Positions 1 through 8,874 of a stretch of DNA of 64,000 bases are shown here, one piece after another; position 1 is the first letter of the stretch, and each line of letters begins with the position of its first letter. The position numbers were made by a program, and so were the translations under genes. The notes below the pieces were generated by a model. That model did not search any database. It saw nothing but the letters and a program-made list of their open reading frames with translations, and was not told the DNA's origin. Location: the NCBI RefSeq assembly GCF_016102005.1, contig NZ_JACFPL010000001.1:62001-126000 (forward strand), written 5' to 3'. The stretch comes from Bifidobacterium choladohabitans. GTDB lineage: Bacteria; Actinomycetota; Actinomycetes; Actinomycetales; Bifidobacteriaceae.

Positions 1-1174
1 AGAAGCGAGCCGCCAGCCGAGCACAGGTCGATTTCCCGGAACCCGAAGGGCCGACCAGGGCCGTGACCTCCCCCTCCCGGGCGGTGAAACTCACATCTTC
101 GAGAACCGGCCCGCCTACCGCCTTACCCTCAAGCGCGGGATAGGAAAAGGCAACGTGGTCGAAGACGATATCGTGCCCATCGGGGTGGAATTCCTCACTC
201 CCCTCAGCTACAGGTTCCTCGTTGATGGAGCGAATCCGCCGGGCCGAGCCCTGGGATTGGAAAAGTTCCGAAACCAGCATCAGCGCCTGATCAAAGGGCG
301 AGTAAATCCGTGAGACCATCAGGAGGAATAGGAACATGACCATGAAGTCGATCCTGCCCTGGATGATCAATCCGGCAGCCACCAGGAAGGTCGTTGCCAC
401 ACCCAACCTCAAAACCACCATGGCGGAGTTCAATATAAGGCCATTGGTCATCTCGGTTCGGACCGTAGTGGCTTCGGTGTCATCGATGGTCGAGGAAAGC
501 CTTTCCAGATACCTCTCTTCCTGGTTGGTGGCGTGAATCTCCCGAACGCAGTCAAGCGCCTCCTGAATGCCGTCACTGACCCGAATCTGGGCCTGCCTCG
601 TACGCCGTGACGAAGCTTCAACGAATCGTCGAGTGGCAAAGATGATAGTGAAGGCCACCGGCACGCTCCAGAATGCAGCCAAATCAAGTACCCAATTGAT
701 GGGCAGAAGCGACAGGAATATCAGGACGGATGAAACGACCGCACCGTAGAGCTGGCTCAGCGCATGGGCGTAGGCATGTTCCATGGTGGCCACATCACCC
801 AGAATGGTATCGGTCAGATCAGCCAGGTCACGCCGCCCGAAAAAGGAGAGCGGCAGTTTGCGCAATCGCTCGGCAAGGTCGATCCGCTGGGTTCCGGTCT
901 GACTGAAAACCGCACCGTAGGAATAACTGTATTGAAACCAGGAGGAGCCGAAGAGAATAAGCGCAAAGACCAGGAGACCAACCAGATAGGGCAGGACCTT
1001 CGGTAAAGACGCCCCTGCCGTCAGGTGCTCAACAAAAGCGTTCATGACCAGCAGAAGGGAGGTTGTTCCCGCCATGATGATCAGATTGGTCAGTGTGGTC
1101 CACAGCGTTCCCAAAACCACGATCTTCATGCCTCGGTCGGACAGGGCATACTTCTTCTTGAATGAGGCGAACAC
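1..1174 (-). CDS. ABC exporter half-transporter (permease-ATPase), cut by the window edge
   Basis: N-terminal 391 codons of a fused transmembrane/ATPase ABC half-transporter; the rest lies beyond base 1. Several hydrophobic helices fill about residues 15-310, and the reading ends just after a Walker A motif (GPSGSGKST) near residue 380. The start is a GTG directly after the TAA of the neighbouring half-transporter, whose own last codons (ggaggtgag) provide a ribosome site, so the two are translationally coupled. A pair of consecutive half-transporters implies a heterodimeric exporter. The AraC regulator next door recalls YbtPQ/IrtAB-type iron-siderophore pairs, but the substrate cannot be told from sequence. 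Confidence 0.88.
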   Translation of the reverse strand, partial: MFASFKKKYALSDRGMKIVVLGTLWTTLTNLIIMAGTTSLLLVMNAFVEHLTAGASLPKVLPYLVGLLVFALILFGSSWFQYSYSYGAVFSQTGTQRIDLAERLRKLPLSFFGRRDLADLTDTILGDVATMEHAYAHALSQLYGAVVSSVLIFLSLLPINWVLDLAAFWSVPVAFTIIFATRRFVEASSRRTRQAQIRVSDGIQEALDCVREIHATNQEERYLERLSSTIDDTEATTVRTEMTNGLILNSAMVVLRLGVATTFLVAAGLIIQGRIDFMVMFLFLLMVSRIYSPFDQALMLVSELFQSQGSARRIRSINEEPVAEGSEEFHPDGHDIVFDHVAFSYPALEGKAVGGPVLEDVSFTAREGEVTALVGPSGSGKSTCARLAARF

Positions 1175-3193
1175 TTATGTCTCACCTCCTTTCCTCTGGA
1201 TGTCGGAATCACCGGTAGACGAGTCCGTAGCGAATGGCCCGACACCGGGAACGACGTGCTTCTCACCCGCAATGGGGCCTGCGGGATTTTGACCCGCTCC
1301 GGCGGCAGACCTCGGAGAGTTGTCGACCTTCCAGGAGACCGCCCGTTCGTAATCAGACCAGATACGGGCATAGGTACCCTGTACGTCAAGAAGCTGGCGA
1401 TGAGTGCCCTGCTCTACCAGGTGGCCCCCATCCAATACCAGGATTCGATCGACATGAGCCACAGTCGATAGACGGTGGGCAATCATGAGAACGGTTCGCC
1501 GTCGGCCCCCTTCGCCGCGTGTCAATTTGGTCAGCGCCTTCTGTATCAAGAATTCATTCTCGGGATCGGCAAAAGCAGTCGCCTCATCCAGGACCACAAT
1601 GGGAGACTCCTTGAGGATTGCCCTGGCCAGGGCCACACGCTGGACCTCTCCCCCGGAAAGGTAGGTTCCACCTGAGCCGAGCATGGTATCCAGCCCCTCG
1701 GGAAGCTTGTCAACGATGTCCATGCACTGAGCCGCTCTCAATGCCTCCATAACCTGCTCAGGAGCGGCGTCCGGTCTGGCTGCGCGAACGTTCTCCAGCA
1801 GGGTGGTCGAAAAGAGCCTGTTGGTCTGGAAGACAAAGGCGACCTGCCCCATCAGATCATGTGGATCGATGGATCTGACATCAATGCCACCCACAGCGAC
1901 CCTGCCCGAATCCACATCCCAAAAACGTGGCAACAGACTGGCACAGGTCGATTTGCCGCCTCCCGAGAGACCGACCAGAGCGACCATTCCACCCTCCGGC
2001 ACCTTGAAGTCAATCCGATCCAATGCCGGGAGATCAGCACCTGGATAGGTATATGACGCCTGTTCCAGGGAAGCATCTGCCGACTTCGGGCGTTCCGGTT
2101 CGTCAGCTACCGTCAGGGGATCACTGCTGAGCACGCCGGTGATTCTGTTTAAGGCATCGTCAGCCTTGCTGAAGGACTCACTGGAGAACTGCAGACGGGT
2201 CATGGCCGTGGGAACCATGCCCGAGAAGACGGCATAGAAGGCGAAATCGGTCAGGAAAGAGGTAAAGTCACTCTGCCCTGGAGCCAGCAGGATGGCTACA
2301 GGAACAAGGAAAACCACAGTCCCGTTCAGGGCCGTCATCTGAATGGTCTGAGGCAGGTGACAGATCTTCATGGCATAGTTCCTGGCTATTCTGCTGTAAT
2401 GCTCGATGGCCTCATGGAAGGCCTTGAAGGAATAAACCGTCTGCTGGAAGACCTTGACCACTGGAATGCCACGGACATATTCGGTTCCCGTCTTGGACAT
2501 TCGCACCAGGGCATCCTGGTATTCCTTCATAAAGGACTGTCCCTGATCGTTCATCATGACACGGATGCAGACCAGGGCAATCAGGATGGGGAAGAGACAG
2601 GCCAGGCCCATACGCCAGTCGAAAATCAGCATCAGTATCGGCATACCCAGAATCATGGCGAAGGAGCCAGCCGCGTCGGGGAGGATATGGGCGAGCAGAT
2701 TCTCGGCATCGCCCGCCGAGCCATCAATTGCGCGACGCAGCTCGCCGGAGGCATGGAGGTCGAAATACCCCAAGGGAAGGCTCAGCAGGTGGCCTATGGC
2801 CGCTTTGCGCATGTTGGATGCGCTCCGGAAAGCCGCCAGATGCGTCATCAGCAGCCCTGCACAGTACAGAAAGACGGAAGCGGCCGCAAACCCGAATCCC
2901 AGCCATCCATAAATGGCGATTTCCGTAGCCTGAGACCACCCTGGAGCAACGGCGAGGAGGTCTTTTACCGCCAGCCATATGCAGATGTAGGGTCCAAGGC
3001 CAGCAATCGTGGAGAGGGCGGACAGACCACAGCCGAGATAGGAGAACACCTTACGAGGGCCGGCGAAATCAAGCAGCCGCCTGAGGGAACTACGCCCATG
3101 CGACCTCTCACGATTAGGCGCACCTCCCCCGCCCTGTGCTTTACCTTCTGCAGGATCCGGTTTGCTTCTCGAATCCGCCTGATCTGTGGTCAT
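1175..3193 (-). CDS. ABC exporter half-transporter (permease-ATPase)
   Basis: Complete 672-residue half-transporter. A charged N-terminal tail of about 45 residues is followed by a six-helix exporter domain (about 50-345). The ATPase domain has Walker A GLSGGGKST near 409, the signature LSGGEVQRV near 513, Walker B VVLDEAT near 533 and the H-loop AHR near 574. All ATPase motifs look intact. The ATG has a strong ribosome site (ggaggaaagag). The gene is first in a two-gene operon with the truncated partner and is divergent from an AraC regulator. It is probably one half of a heterodimeric exporter in the cytoplasmic membrane; substrate unknown. Confidence 0.9.
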   Translation of the reverse strand: MTTDQADSRSKPDPAEGKAQGGGGAPNRERSHGRSSLRRLLDFAGPRKVFSYLGCGLSALSTIAGLGPYICIWLAVKDLLAVAPGWSQATEIAIYGWLGFGFAAASVFLYCAGLLMTHLAAFRSASNMRKAAIGHLLSLPLGYFDLHASGELRRAIDGSAGDAENLLAHILPDAAGSFAMILGMPILMLIFDWRMGLACLFPILIALVCIRVMMNDQGQSFMKEYQDALVRMSKTGTEYVRGIPVVKVFQQTVYSFKAFHEAIEHYSRIARNYAMKICHLPQTIQMTALNGTVVFLVPVAILLAPGQSDFTSFLTDFAFYAVFSGMVPTAMTRLQFSSESFSKADDALNRITGVLSSDPLTVADEPERPKSADASLEQASYTYPGADLPALDRIDFKVPEGGMVALVGLSGGGKSTCASLLPRFWDVDSGRVAVGGIDVRSIDPHDLMGQVAFVFQTNRLFSTTLLENVRAARPDAAPEQVMEALRAAQCMDIVDKLPEGLDTMLGSGGTYLSGGEVQRVALARAILKESPIVVLDEATAFADPENEFLIQKALTKLTRGEGGRRRTVLMIAHRLSTVAHVDRILVLDGGHLVEQGTHRQLLDVQGTYARIWSDYERAVSWKVDNSPRSAAGAGQNPAGPIAGEKHVVPGVGPFATDSSTGDSDIQRKGGET

Positions 3194-3368
3194 CTCTTTC
3201 CTCCAGGTTCATCCAAAACTCTTGTCGTTCGCTGCCATCGAACGTAATCTGAGAAGTCAATGCCCGGAAGACCGTCACAGAGCGACGGATGAATCCATAA
3301 AAGGTGCGAACGAAAACGAAAGTCCGCCGAGATCGCCATAAAGCCGGCAGGATGAAACCAGGTGAGCC
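3194..3368. promoter_or_regulatory. Divergent control region between ABC exporter and AraC regulator
   Basis: This 175-bp gap separates divergent genes, so both promoters must lie here. An imperfect inverted repeat CCGTC-N7-GACGG sits at 3272-3288. AraC-family proteins usually bind direct half-sites, so assigning it as the operator is only a guess. Confidence 0.35.
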
Positions 3369-4409
3369 ATGACAGACCGGACGATATACTCCGAATCCCG
3401 CGAGATTCAGACCCTGTATCGCCCCCAGGTGGAGCAACTCGGCATGGAACTCCATCACCGATCGGGAGGATTGGAAGGGCAGGTCGATGGCGATATCTGC
3501 CAGGGAAGATTCCAAGCCAATCCGGCAGGTCCTCATTGCCTGGTCATATGGCACGACATCACCTTCCTGCGCGAAATGAACTTTAACGAGTACGCCATGA
3601 CCGACTATGCCTGCCTGACCCTGGATGAAAGCCCGGCAGCCAACCCCGCTCCTTATGGGTTGCAGCCATGTACAAAGCAGGAGGGCAATATGGTCTCCCT
3701 AATCCAGCAGGCGGGATCGGTCACCAACCGCATACCGGCAGGCTCTCGCTCGCGGACCCGGAGCATCTGCATCCTGCCCGGCTATTTCATGGAGCTGGAA
3801 AACCAATGGCCCGGCCAGGTCAAGGGACTCTTTGACGCCTTCCGACAACCCTGGCCATCCGATATTGCACTGGCCGCTTCAACCGCCCTGTCAAAGTTTG
3901 CCCTAGGAAGGCAGGGCCAGACAGAGTTCCTCATCAAAGCACACATCGACCTGCTCCTGGCAAGGCTGGCCCAATCTCCCTCTGCCTTTGTACAGAGCCA
4001 TGAACCGTCATATGACTGTGACCTAGTCCAACAGGCCAAAGCCCACATTCAATCCCACTTGGGCAGTGACCTCTCCATTGATCAGATAGCACAGTCCCTG
4101 TATGTGGGACGCACCCGTTTATGCACCGCCTTCAGGCATCAGACCGGCACAAGTCTGGCCAGGTACATTAGAGAGCGAAGAATGGACCAGGCCCGCCATC
4201 TTCTCTCGTCCACTGGGGAGGACATTGCCTGGATCGGCAGGCAGGTCGGATATATGCGCCCCAGTTCATTCAGCGCGGCTTTCACCAGAGAAACCGGGGT
4301 TGCACCGATCGCTTGGCGCGAAGGGAGCAACTGTATCGAACAAGCTCCCGAAATCGAAGCGCCCGCTGTCACGAAAGCCGGGCATGAGAGTTCCTCGGAC
4401 TTCACTTGA
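3369..4409 (+). CDS. AraC-family transcriptional regulator
   Basis: 346 residues with a C-terminal AraC-type double helix-turn-helix at about residues 217-316, including the second-helix signature IAWIGRQVGYMRPSSFSAAF and the closing G-x-x-P-x-x-WR-like segment. The N-terminal 200 residues look like the sensing domain of the PchR/YbtA group. Because it is divergent from the exporter pair, it most likely controls that operon in response to a ligand carried by it. ATG start with ggtgag just upstream. The gene has normal high-GC codon use, and the low-GC region begins just after its stop. Confidence 0.85.
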   Translation: MTDRTIYSESREIQTLYRPQVEQLGMELHHRSGGLEGQVDGDICQGRFQANPAGPHCLVIWHDITFLREMNFNEYAMTDYACLTLDESPAANPAPYGLQPCTKQEGNMVSLIQQAGSVTNRIPAGSRSRTRSICILPGYFMELENQWPGQVKGLFDAFRQPWPSDIALAASTALSKFALGRQGQTEFLIKAHIDLLLARLAQSPSAFVQSHEPSYDCDLVQQAKAHIQSHLGSDLSIDQIAQSLYVGRTRLCTAFRHQTGTSLARYIRERRMDQARHLLSSTGEDIAWIGRQVGYMRPSSFSAAFTRETGVAPIAWREGSNCIEQAPEIEAPAVTKAGHESSSDFT

Positions 4410-5131
4410 TGATATCGGTCTTCCAGGAGAGAAAGAACTGACAAGTTCATAGGGAATATAAGATTCTTCAAGAAAAAGCCATATTTTCCAGCTCAAGATT
4501 GAAGTTGCGGGGCATCAGCAGCGCTACTAGATGTTTGCTCTTGTCGACTCCGATGATTGATGCTATAATTTACGGTTTAGCCAGAAGCCAGGACAAAGTC
4601 AACTCCACCAACTGTGCATAGCGTTTGGATACCAGTTCTGCCTTCTTGACAATGGCCCTCCTTTTGCTGCATTTCGTCCGGCTGGAAGCGCTTAGCATCG
4701 AATCCCTATTTGCGATCAGTCGGGCAGAGGCTGTGCTAGCCTGAGTGGTAGCGACGTTCTCATACTGGCATAAGAGCTAATCTCGCGTCCTCTTTCCTAT
4801 AGAGTGCTTTGAAGCAACTCTTTAGACTTGATTCCTTCGGAGACAGTTGTACCACTGGCTGGCATGGCTCTTCTCAAACCGACGGCTCAGCGTATTGTAC
4901 AGGTACAGACATCATCCAGTAGTGCCACAACTATTCTGCCAAAATTCAGGGTAGATGTATATTTTACGCACCCACAACCTGCCTGGAAACTGTCTTGCAA
5001 ATATCAAAGACTCTTACAACTGTAGAAGCTCGGGGATTTTATACTAGGAAATTCGAGGAAATTAGAATCACCTGCGGTTGCGGTTGTGAGACAAGTGATT
5101 GTACAATTCTTTTCTGGTGGAGGGATCTATA
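4410..5131. other. 722-bp AT-richer stretch with no convincing gene
   Basis: No recognisable complete gene. On the minus strand an open stretch at about 4580-4780 has no start codon and ends in a Lys/Leu-rich tail (VKKAELVSKRYAQLVELTLS); it may be the decayed C-terminus of an accessory gene. A plus-strand 65-codon ORF (4828-5025) has no ribosome site and no recognisable product. The promoter of the following AT-rich gene should lie at the right end. Composition changes abruptly from the flanking AraC gene, suggesting the edge of acquired DNA. Confidence 0.5.
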
Positions 5132-6568
5132 ATGAACCAAGAACTAGTACAACCTAATGAAAATAATCCTAGAGTTATCACAACTAAAGAGCTGACGGTG
5201 CTGGATAGCAGCCTACAACGCCTATTACAGAGTTTACAGCTGCCATCAGATAAACTGTTCGCTCCGATACAAGAACGCTCAATTGTACTCTACAACATTC
5301 AAAGCGCACTATCATCGCTACAGTCGAATGCACTGGGCAATTCTTACTATGTGTCAAAAATGATTGCGGCATCAACAGTTGGACTTTTTGACGCAGCGCT
5401 AAATTATCTTTGGGACGAGCTAATAGCTTCACTTCGGGAAAGAATAAAAAGTTTCGGACTCAGCTATTTTTACGACGTTGTTTCTGGTTTATCGAACGTA
5501 ACTATAGGAGATCTTAAAGATGAAAGTGATTTAGAAAAAATAAATGACGCTACTCTCTTAATTGCATGCAAAGAAATCGGATTCATAACCAAAGTTGGAT
5601 ACAAAAAGATAGATACCATTCGTTATCTTCGTAATAACGTCAGTGCAGCACATCCAAATGAAGAAAAGATGTCAGGCCTTGAGCTAGCTACTTACCTACA
5701 GGAATGTATTCAAGAAGTAATTAGTCAACCAACAGACACAGTAATGGCTAGTACAGCGCGCTTATTAAGCAATATTAAAAAACGCAGCTTATCTCCAGAA
5801 GAAGTGAATGAGACTACAGCTTATTTCCAAAATTTTACGGCGGAGACAACGGACCGCGTCACGTCTCTGGCGAATGGACTTTTCGGTATGTATGTCGCAA
5901 AAAAAGAACGAACTACAGTTATAGCGGATAATGTGAAACAAATATGGCCAAAATTGTGGCCTCACATTCCCGAAGATTTACGACATAAGTTCGGCCTCAG
6001 ACAAGCTGTTGCTGCCGCCAATGCTGACAGTGATTCTGCTAATGCAGCTTATGAACTTCTAGAAATTGCAGACGGATTACCGTACTTGACAGATGATATT
6101 CTTTCAATCAAATTAAACGAAGCACTAGATCTCCTGCTATCAGCACATCAAGGCTGGAACAACTTCTTTACTGAGCCTGCACCGGCGAAACAACTCAAGA
6201 ACCTTGTTGGAAATGATGGACGTATCCCTGATGCTGTTTCAGGTAAATATCTATCAGTTCTTTTACAATGCTACTTAGGTAATCCTTATGGCGTAAGTGT
6301 TGCAGCAGAACCGTATTACTCTGATCTTCTAAAATTACTTTCCTCAACTGATGCAGGAAAAATACTACATCTAGTACTAGATCCACAATACAATTATATT
6401 CTTTCAAGCAAATCTGGCCAGACTCAGTTCGGAAAATTGCTGGATATCATAGAACCTAAATTAACTAAAATGACTGACGTCAATCTCTTAGAAGCAGTTC
6501 GCAATTTCAATGGAGAACCAAACAAATTATGGACTGACAGCAATATTAGGCGACTTTCAGCACTTTAA
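5132..6568 (+). CDS. HEPN-like protein, possible defence RNase
   Basis: 478 residues from the ATG at 5132, which has a good ribosome site (ggtggaggg); an upstream TTG in frame is less likely. Codon use is strikingly AT-rich compared with all chromosomal neighbours, a sign of horizontal transfer. Residues about 60-200 are helical and contain R167-N-N-V-S-A-A-H174-P, which fits the R-x4-6-H active-site motif of HEPN ribonucleases. The rest is helical, with no membrane segments or signal peptide. HEPN proteins serve widely in abortive infection and toxin systems, but no partner antitoxin gene is adjacent. A terminator follows at 6624. I do not recognise a named family, and the function is inferred only from the motif and context. 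Confidence 0.65.
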   Translation: MNQELVQPNENNPRVITTKELTVLDSSLQRLLQSLQLPSDKLFAPIQERSIVLYNIQSALSSLQSNALGNSYYVSKMIAASTVGLFDAALNYLWDELIASLRERIKSFGLSYFYDVVSGLSNVTIGDLKDESDLEKINDATLLIACKEIGFITKVGYKKIDTIRYLRNNVSAAHPNEEKMSGLELATYLQECIQEVISQPTDTVMASTARLLSNIKKRSLSPEEVNETTAYFQNFTAETTDRVTSLANGLFGMYVAKKERTTVIADNVKQIWPKLWPHIPEDLRHKFGLRQAVAAANADSDSANAAYELLEIADGLPYLTDDILSIKLNEALDLLLSAHQGWNNFFTEPAPAKQLKNLVGNDGRIPDAVSGKYLSVLLQCYLGNPYGVSVAAEPYYSDLLKLLSSTDAGKILHLVLDPQYNYILSSKSGQTQFGKLLDIIEPKLTKMTDVNLLEAVRNFNGEPNKLWTDSNIRRLSAL

Positions 6569-6623
6569 AAATTGCTTTCATTCCAACATACGTTGAGCAA
6601 TTTGAATTGATTACAATCTCACT

Positions 6624-6650
6624 AGGCCTCGCTTCGTCGGGGCTTTTTTT
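6624..6650 (+). terminator. Rho-independent terminator after the HEPN-like gene
   Basis: A stem of 7 pairs with one bulge (AGGCCTCG / CGGGGCT) and a six-base loop is followed by seven T residues. It lies 55 bp after the stop codon of the HEPN-like gene. Confidence 0.75.
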
Positions 6651-6715
6651 ATGAGAACTTTTGTCTCTTAAATGTCACCCAAATTCTTGTTTTGAGGGAA
6701 TTCCCTTAGCAATAG

Positions 6716-6750
6716 AAAAGCCACGTAGCCCTCACAGCTGCGGGGCTTTC
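6716..6750 (-). terminator. Terminator-like hairpin beside the remote tRNA fragment
   Basis: On the minus strand GAAAGCC...GGCTTTTC encloses an inner AGCCC/GGGCT stem. It follows the truncated tRNA-Arg 3' fragment at 6761-6792 just as a terminator would follow a real tRNA gene. Confidence 0.5.
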
Positions 6751-6760
6751 GTGCAGTGCA

Positions 6761-6792
6761 CCAGACAGGGTTCGAACCTGCAACCTGCTGAT
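6761..6792. repeat. Distal att-like copy of the tRNA-Arg 3' half
   Basis: These 32 bases match 12003-12034 in the same orientation with a single mismatch. The shared block covers the T-arm, variable loop and part of the anticodon stem of tRNA-Arg(ACG). The copy lacks the anticodon, D arm and outer acceptor bases, so it is not a functional tRNA. It marks the far end of an element inserted at the tRNA 3' end. Confidence 0.85.
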
Positions 6793-7096
6793 GTACTGAG
6801 AGCAAATACCCCATACTGTGCCGAACTATTTAAAGCTATATAGCAGAAGGGAAAATGATCCGATTAATACGGATAAAACTAGGCTGAGATTGGGAGCAAA
6901 ACGACGTTCATCGTATCTGAACCGTGTCTGGATGTTTCTTTCGTCGCTTCTACGGGGTATGACTGGCTTACGTCATCGTCCTAGACTGAATCTAGGGGTT
7001 TGTTGACCCCACCTCTGGGTTAGGGTAGGTGCGTGGCTTATGGCTGTGGGATGCGCTCTTCCACCATTCAGTTCTTTGTGGTGGTTTGGCTTTTGC
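6793..7096. other. Island DNA without a recognisable gene
   Basis: Just inside the distal repeat. No ORF with a plausible start and product is visible; probably decayed mobile-element sequence. Confidence 0.5.
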
Positions 7097-7597
7097 TTAG
7101 GCCCTTGTGCGTTTAATTACCGCGAAGAGGATGGTAATATTCGCACGCCTGGCTGGGCTGTCCCGCCAGGCGTGACCTGTGTAGGTCATGTACCGGCATT
7201 GCGAGTAGGCTTCTGCATCCATCAGGCCGCGCACCTTGACACCCTTGCGTTCGCCGCACCGGTTCCAGATGTGCAGCCCCTGGCCGGAAGGGTTGATCTT
7301 GGCCCAGACCCTCACCCTCCTCGGACTGCTCCGCTGCGGGCAAGTTGGTCCAGGTGGACGGGTCGGTGCTGGAGGCCAGGGAACCGTCGAAGCGGATCGG
7401 CCTCTTGCTGGTGCCCTCGCCCTGGCGGCCAGCCGCCTGCGCAGCCATCGGTCTGCCATCGCCATGTCCGAGGGCACCGGCATCGTCCTGCCTGCCCGGT
7501 GGGCCCGCTGACGGCAGGCGTCCGAGCAGAACCTGCGCCGGCGACCCCTCCCGGAATGCTCGGGCAGTACTTTACAGCAGTACTCGCATCGAGTCAT
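7097..7597 (-). pseudogene. Frameshifted phage/plasmid zinc-finger and primase-polymerase-type remnant
   Basis: The reading begins with a zinc-finger module (CEYCCKVLPEHSG...FCSDACRQRAHR). It then needs a different frame for KRPIRFDGSLASSTDPSTWT (within 7113-7448), and returns to the first frame for SGQGLHIW and the YMTYTGHAW segment. The order zinc finger, 'KxPI..G.ASSTDP.TW', 'SG.GLH.W' is that of actinobacterial phage/plasmid proteins with a bifunctional primase/polymerase N-terminal region. At least two frameshifts and an internal deletion make it non-functional. Inferred former role: element replication. Confidence 0.65.
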
Positions 7598-8071
7598 GCT
7601 TTAGGCATATCGTGACATAACTCTGAAAACAAGAAAACCAAGCACTATCAGGCATTGAATTCATTACGTGACAACAGTAAAAACACAGGTCCTGTCACGT
7701 AATGCAGACCCAGACGCATTCTCTGGACACCCCTACAAGCAACGGAAACAGACCGCAGAGCGGCGAACGCCATGAGACTCAGAAAAGTCCGGAATCCTGG
7801 CGAAAAATGAAGGGGAGGGCGCACGCATAATCGGAGGTGCTAGCCGGCTGTTATCCCGCGGCCCTCCGGGATGTACCCCCCCCCGGGTTGGATCGATCCC
7901 GGATTGTTTTCGACGGGATGAAGCCTGGTTTTACGGTACCATGAATTGCGCGCTGCGGTTTCTCTTGCGGTTTTGGCTTTATGACAAGCGCTTGAAAGCC
8001 ATTACAGGTTGCCCAGGCTGTTATCGTCGCCGGGAATGAAGGAGAGAAGAGCTGTGGGCAAATACGAGAAA
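7598..8071. other. Island intergenic region without a gene
   Basis: No convincing coding sequence. The minus-strand ORF at 7851-8126 runs through the terminator hairpin and is judged spurious. The stretch contains the inverted repeat at 7663-7703 and a run of nine C residues at 7876-7884. Confidence 0.5.
7663..7703. repeat. Perfect 11-bp inverted repeat, 19-bp spacer
   Basis: ATTACGTGACA at 7663-7673 pairs perfectly with TGTCACGTAAT at 7693-7703. No T tract follows on either strand, so an operator or a replication-related site of the mobile element is as likely as a terminator. Confidence 0.6.
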
Positions 8072-8098
8072 GGGCCGATGGTTTAACACCATCGGCCC
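8072..8098 (-). terminator. Strong hairpin terminator of the DUF4145 gene
   Basis: A perfect 11-bp stem (GGGCCGATGGT / ACCATCGGCCC) with a five-base loop lies 32 bp beyond the DUF4145 stop codon. On the minus strand it is followed by a T-rich stretch (TTTCTCGTATTT). Confidence 0.8.
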
Positions 8099-8130
8099 AT
8101 GTATCGTGAAAGAATCGCAAAAGCACCCTA

Positions 8131-8871
8131 TCAGTTCGTTGCTGCCGTCGAGCTTGGGGCTATTGACCGGCAGTCATTTTTGTTCTCCTTACGCTTTTTT
8201 CTAAGGGCTTTGCGTTTTTGTATGGCTATTGGCTGCTGGTACACATAATCCAGCACGGTATCAAGAAAGCCGAGGATGTCTGAAGCGTCCTCCTTCGACA
8301 CCGGAATATCCGGATCGCCATGGGCCATGTCGTTCCCCAATAGCCGAATTTCATTTGCTTCCTGAGCCAGTTGGTCTGTAATGATGTTCTGCTCTGCAAG
8401 TTCTTCGATTTTCTCATTTAAAGACCCGGAGGTGATGCCCTTGTTTTTGGCGGTTGCTTCCAGCGCCGTTCTGGCCATGAGCACTGCTGAACGATAGGCC
8501 TTGATTGAGCAACACGAATATGCCTCGGAAGCCACAGCAGCTATATCTTCAGGGACATCTTCATATTCCTTCCAGACCGGCTCCCTAGGGATCCAAGTGA
8601 TTATCTGCTCGTCTTCATCATCAGGCTCTTCTTCGTCCTCGAAATCGGCTTCGACTTGGAAAACGCTTTGAGCTTGGCCTGAGTTGATTCTTCTGCCCAA
8701 TAAACTGCTGTCTATCATCCCCAATGTGGCGTACCCGCATGCGTCACACGTGAAAGGAGCGAACCATACAAACGAATCGGCTGCTTTCCCCTTGAGTATA
8801 TCCGAAAAAACTGGCCCTATTTGAGTCATATGCGAAAAACGCTCGCAGTGCCAACAAATTCTTGATGCCAT
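8131..8871 (-). CDS. DUF4145 (HEPN-fold) protein with N-terminal zinc ribbon
   Basis: 246 residues. Two CxxC pairs (C6/C9 and C42/C45) suggest an N-terminal zinc ribbon. After an acidic linker (about 75-90), residues about 105-215 match DUF4145: the Y.DVPEDIA.....A lead-in, the RSAVLMARTALEA helix, and R176-L-L-G-N180-D-M-A-H184. DUF4145 is a HEPN-like helical domain often found in mobile-element and restriction/defence loci. The C-terminus is Lys/Arg-rich. This gene is open and has its own terminator, while neighbouring phage genes are broken, which hints that it is retained cargo. No catalytic role is proven. Confidence 0.78.
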   Translation of the reverse strand: MASRICWHCERFSHMTQIGPVFSDILKGKAADSFVWFAPFTCDACGYATLGMIDSSLLGRRINSGQAQSVFQVEADFEDEEEPDDEDEQIITWIPREPVWKEYEDVPEDIAAVASEAYSCCSIKAYRSAVLMARTALEATAKNKGITSGSLNEKIEELAEQNIITDQLAQEANEIRLLGNDMAHGDPDIPVSKEDASDILGFLDTVLDYVYQQPIAIQKRKALRKKRKENKNDCRSIAPSSTAATN

Positions 8872-8874
8872 ACT

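Noticed and set aside
4828-5025. 65-codon plus-strand ORF in the AT-rich gap
   Set aside because: No ribosome site and no protein-like features.
6761-6835. Second tRNA gene
   Set aside because: Only the 3' half matches; no anticodon arm, D arm or closing acceptor strand follows.
7851-8126. 91-codon minus-strand ORF
   Set aside because: It runs across the terminator hairpin of the DUF4145 gene, with no ribosome site or recognisable product.
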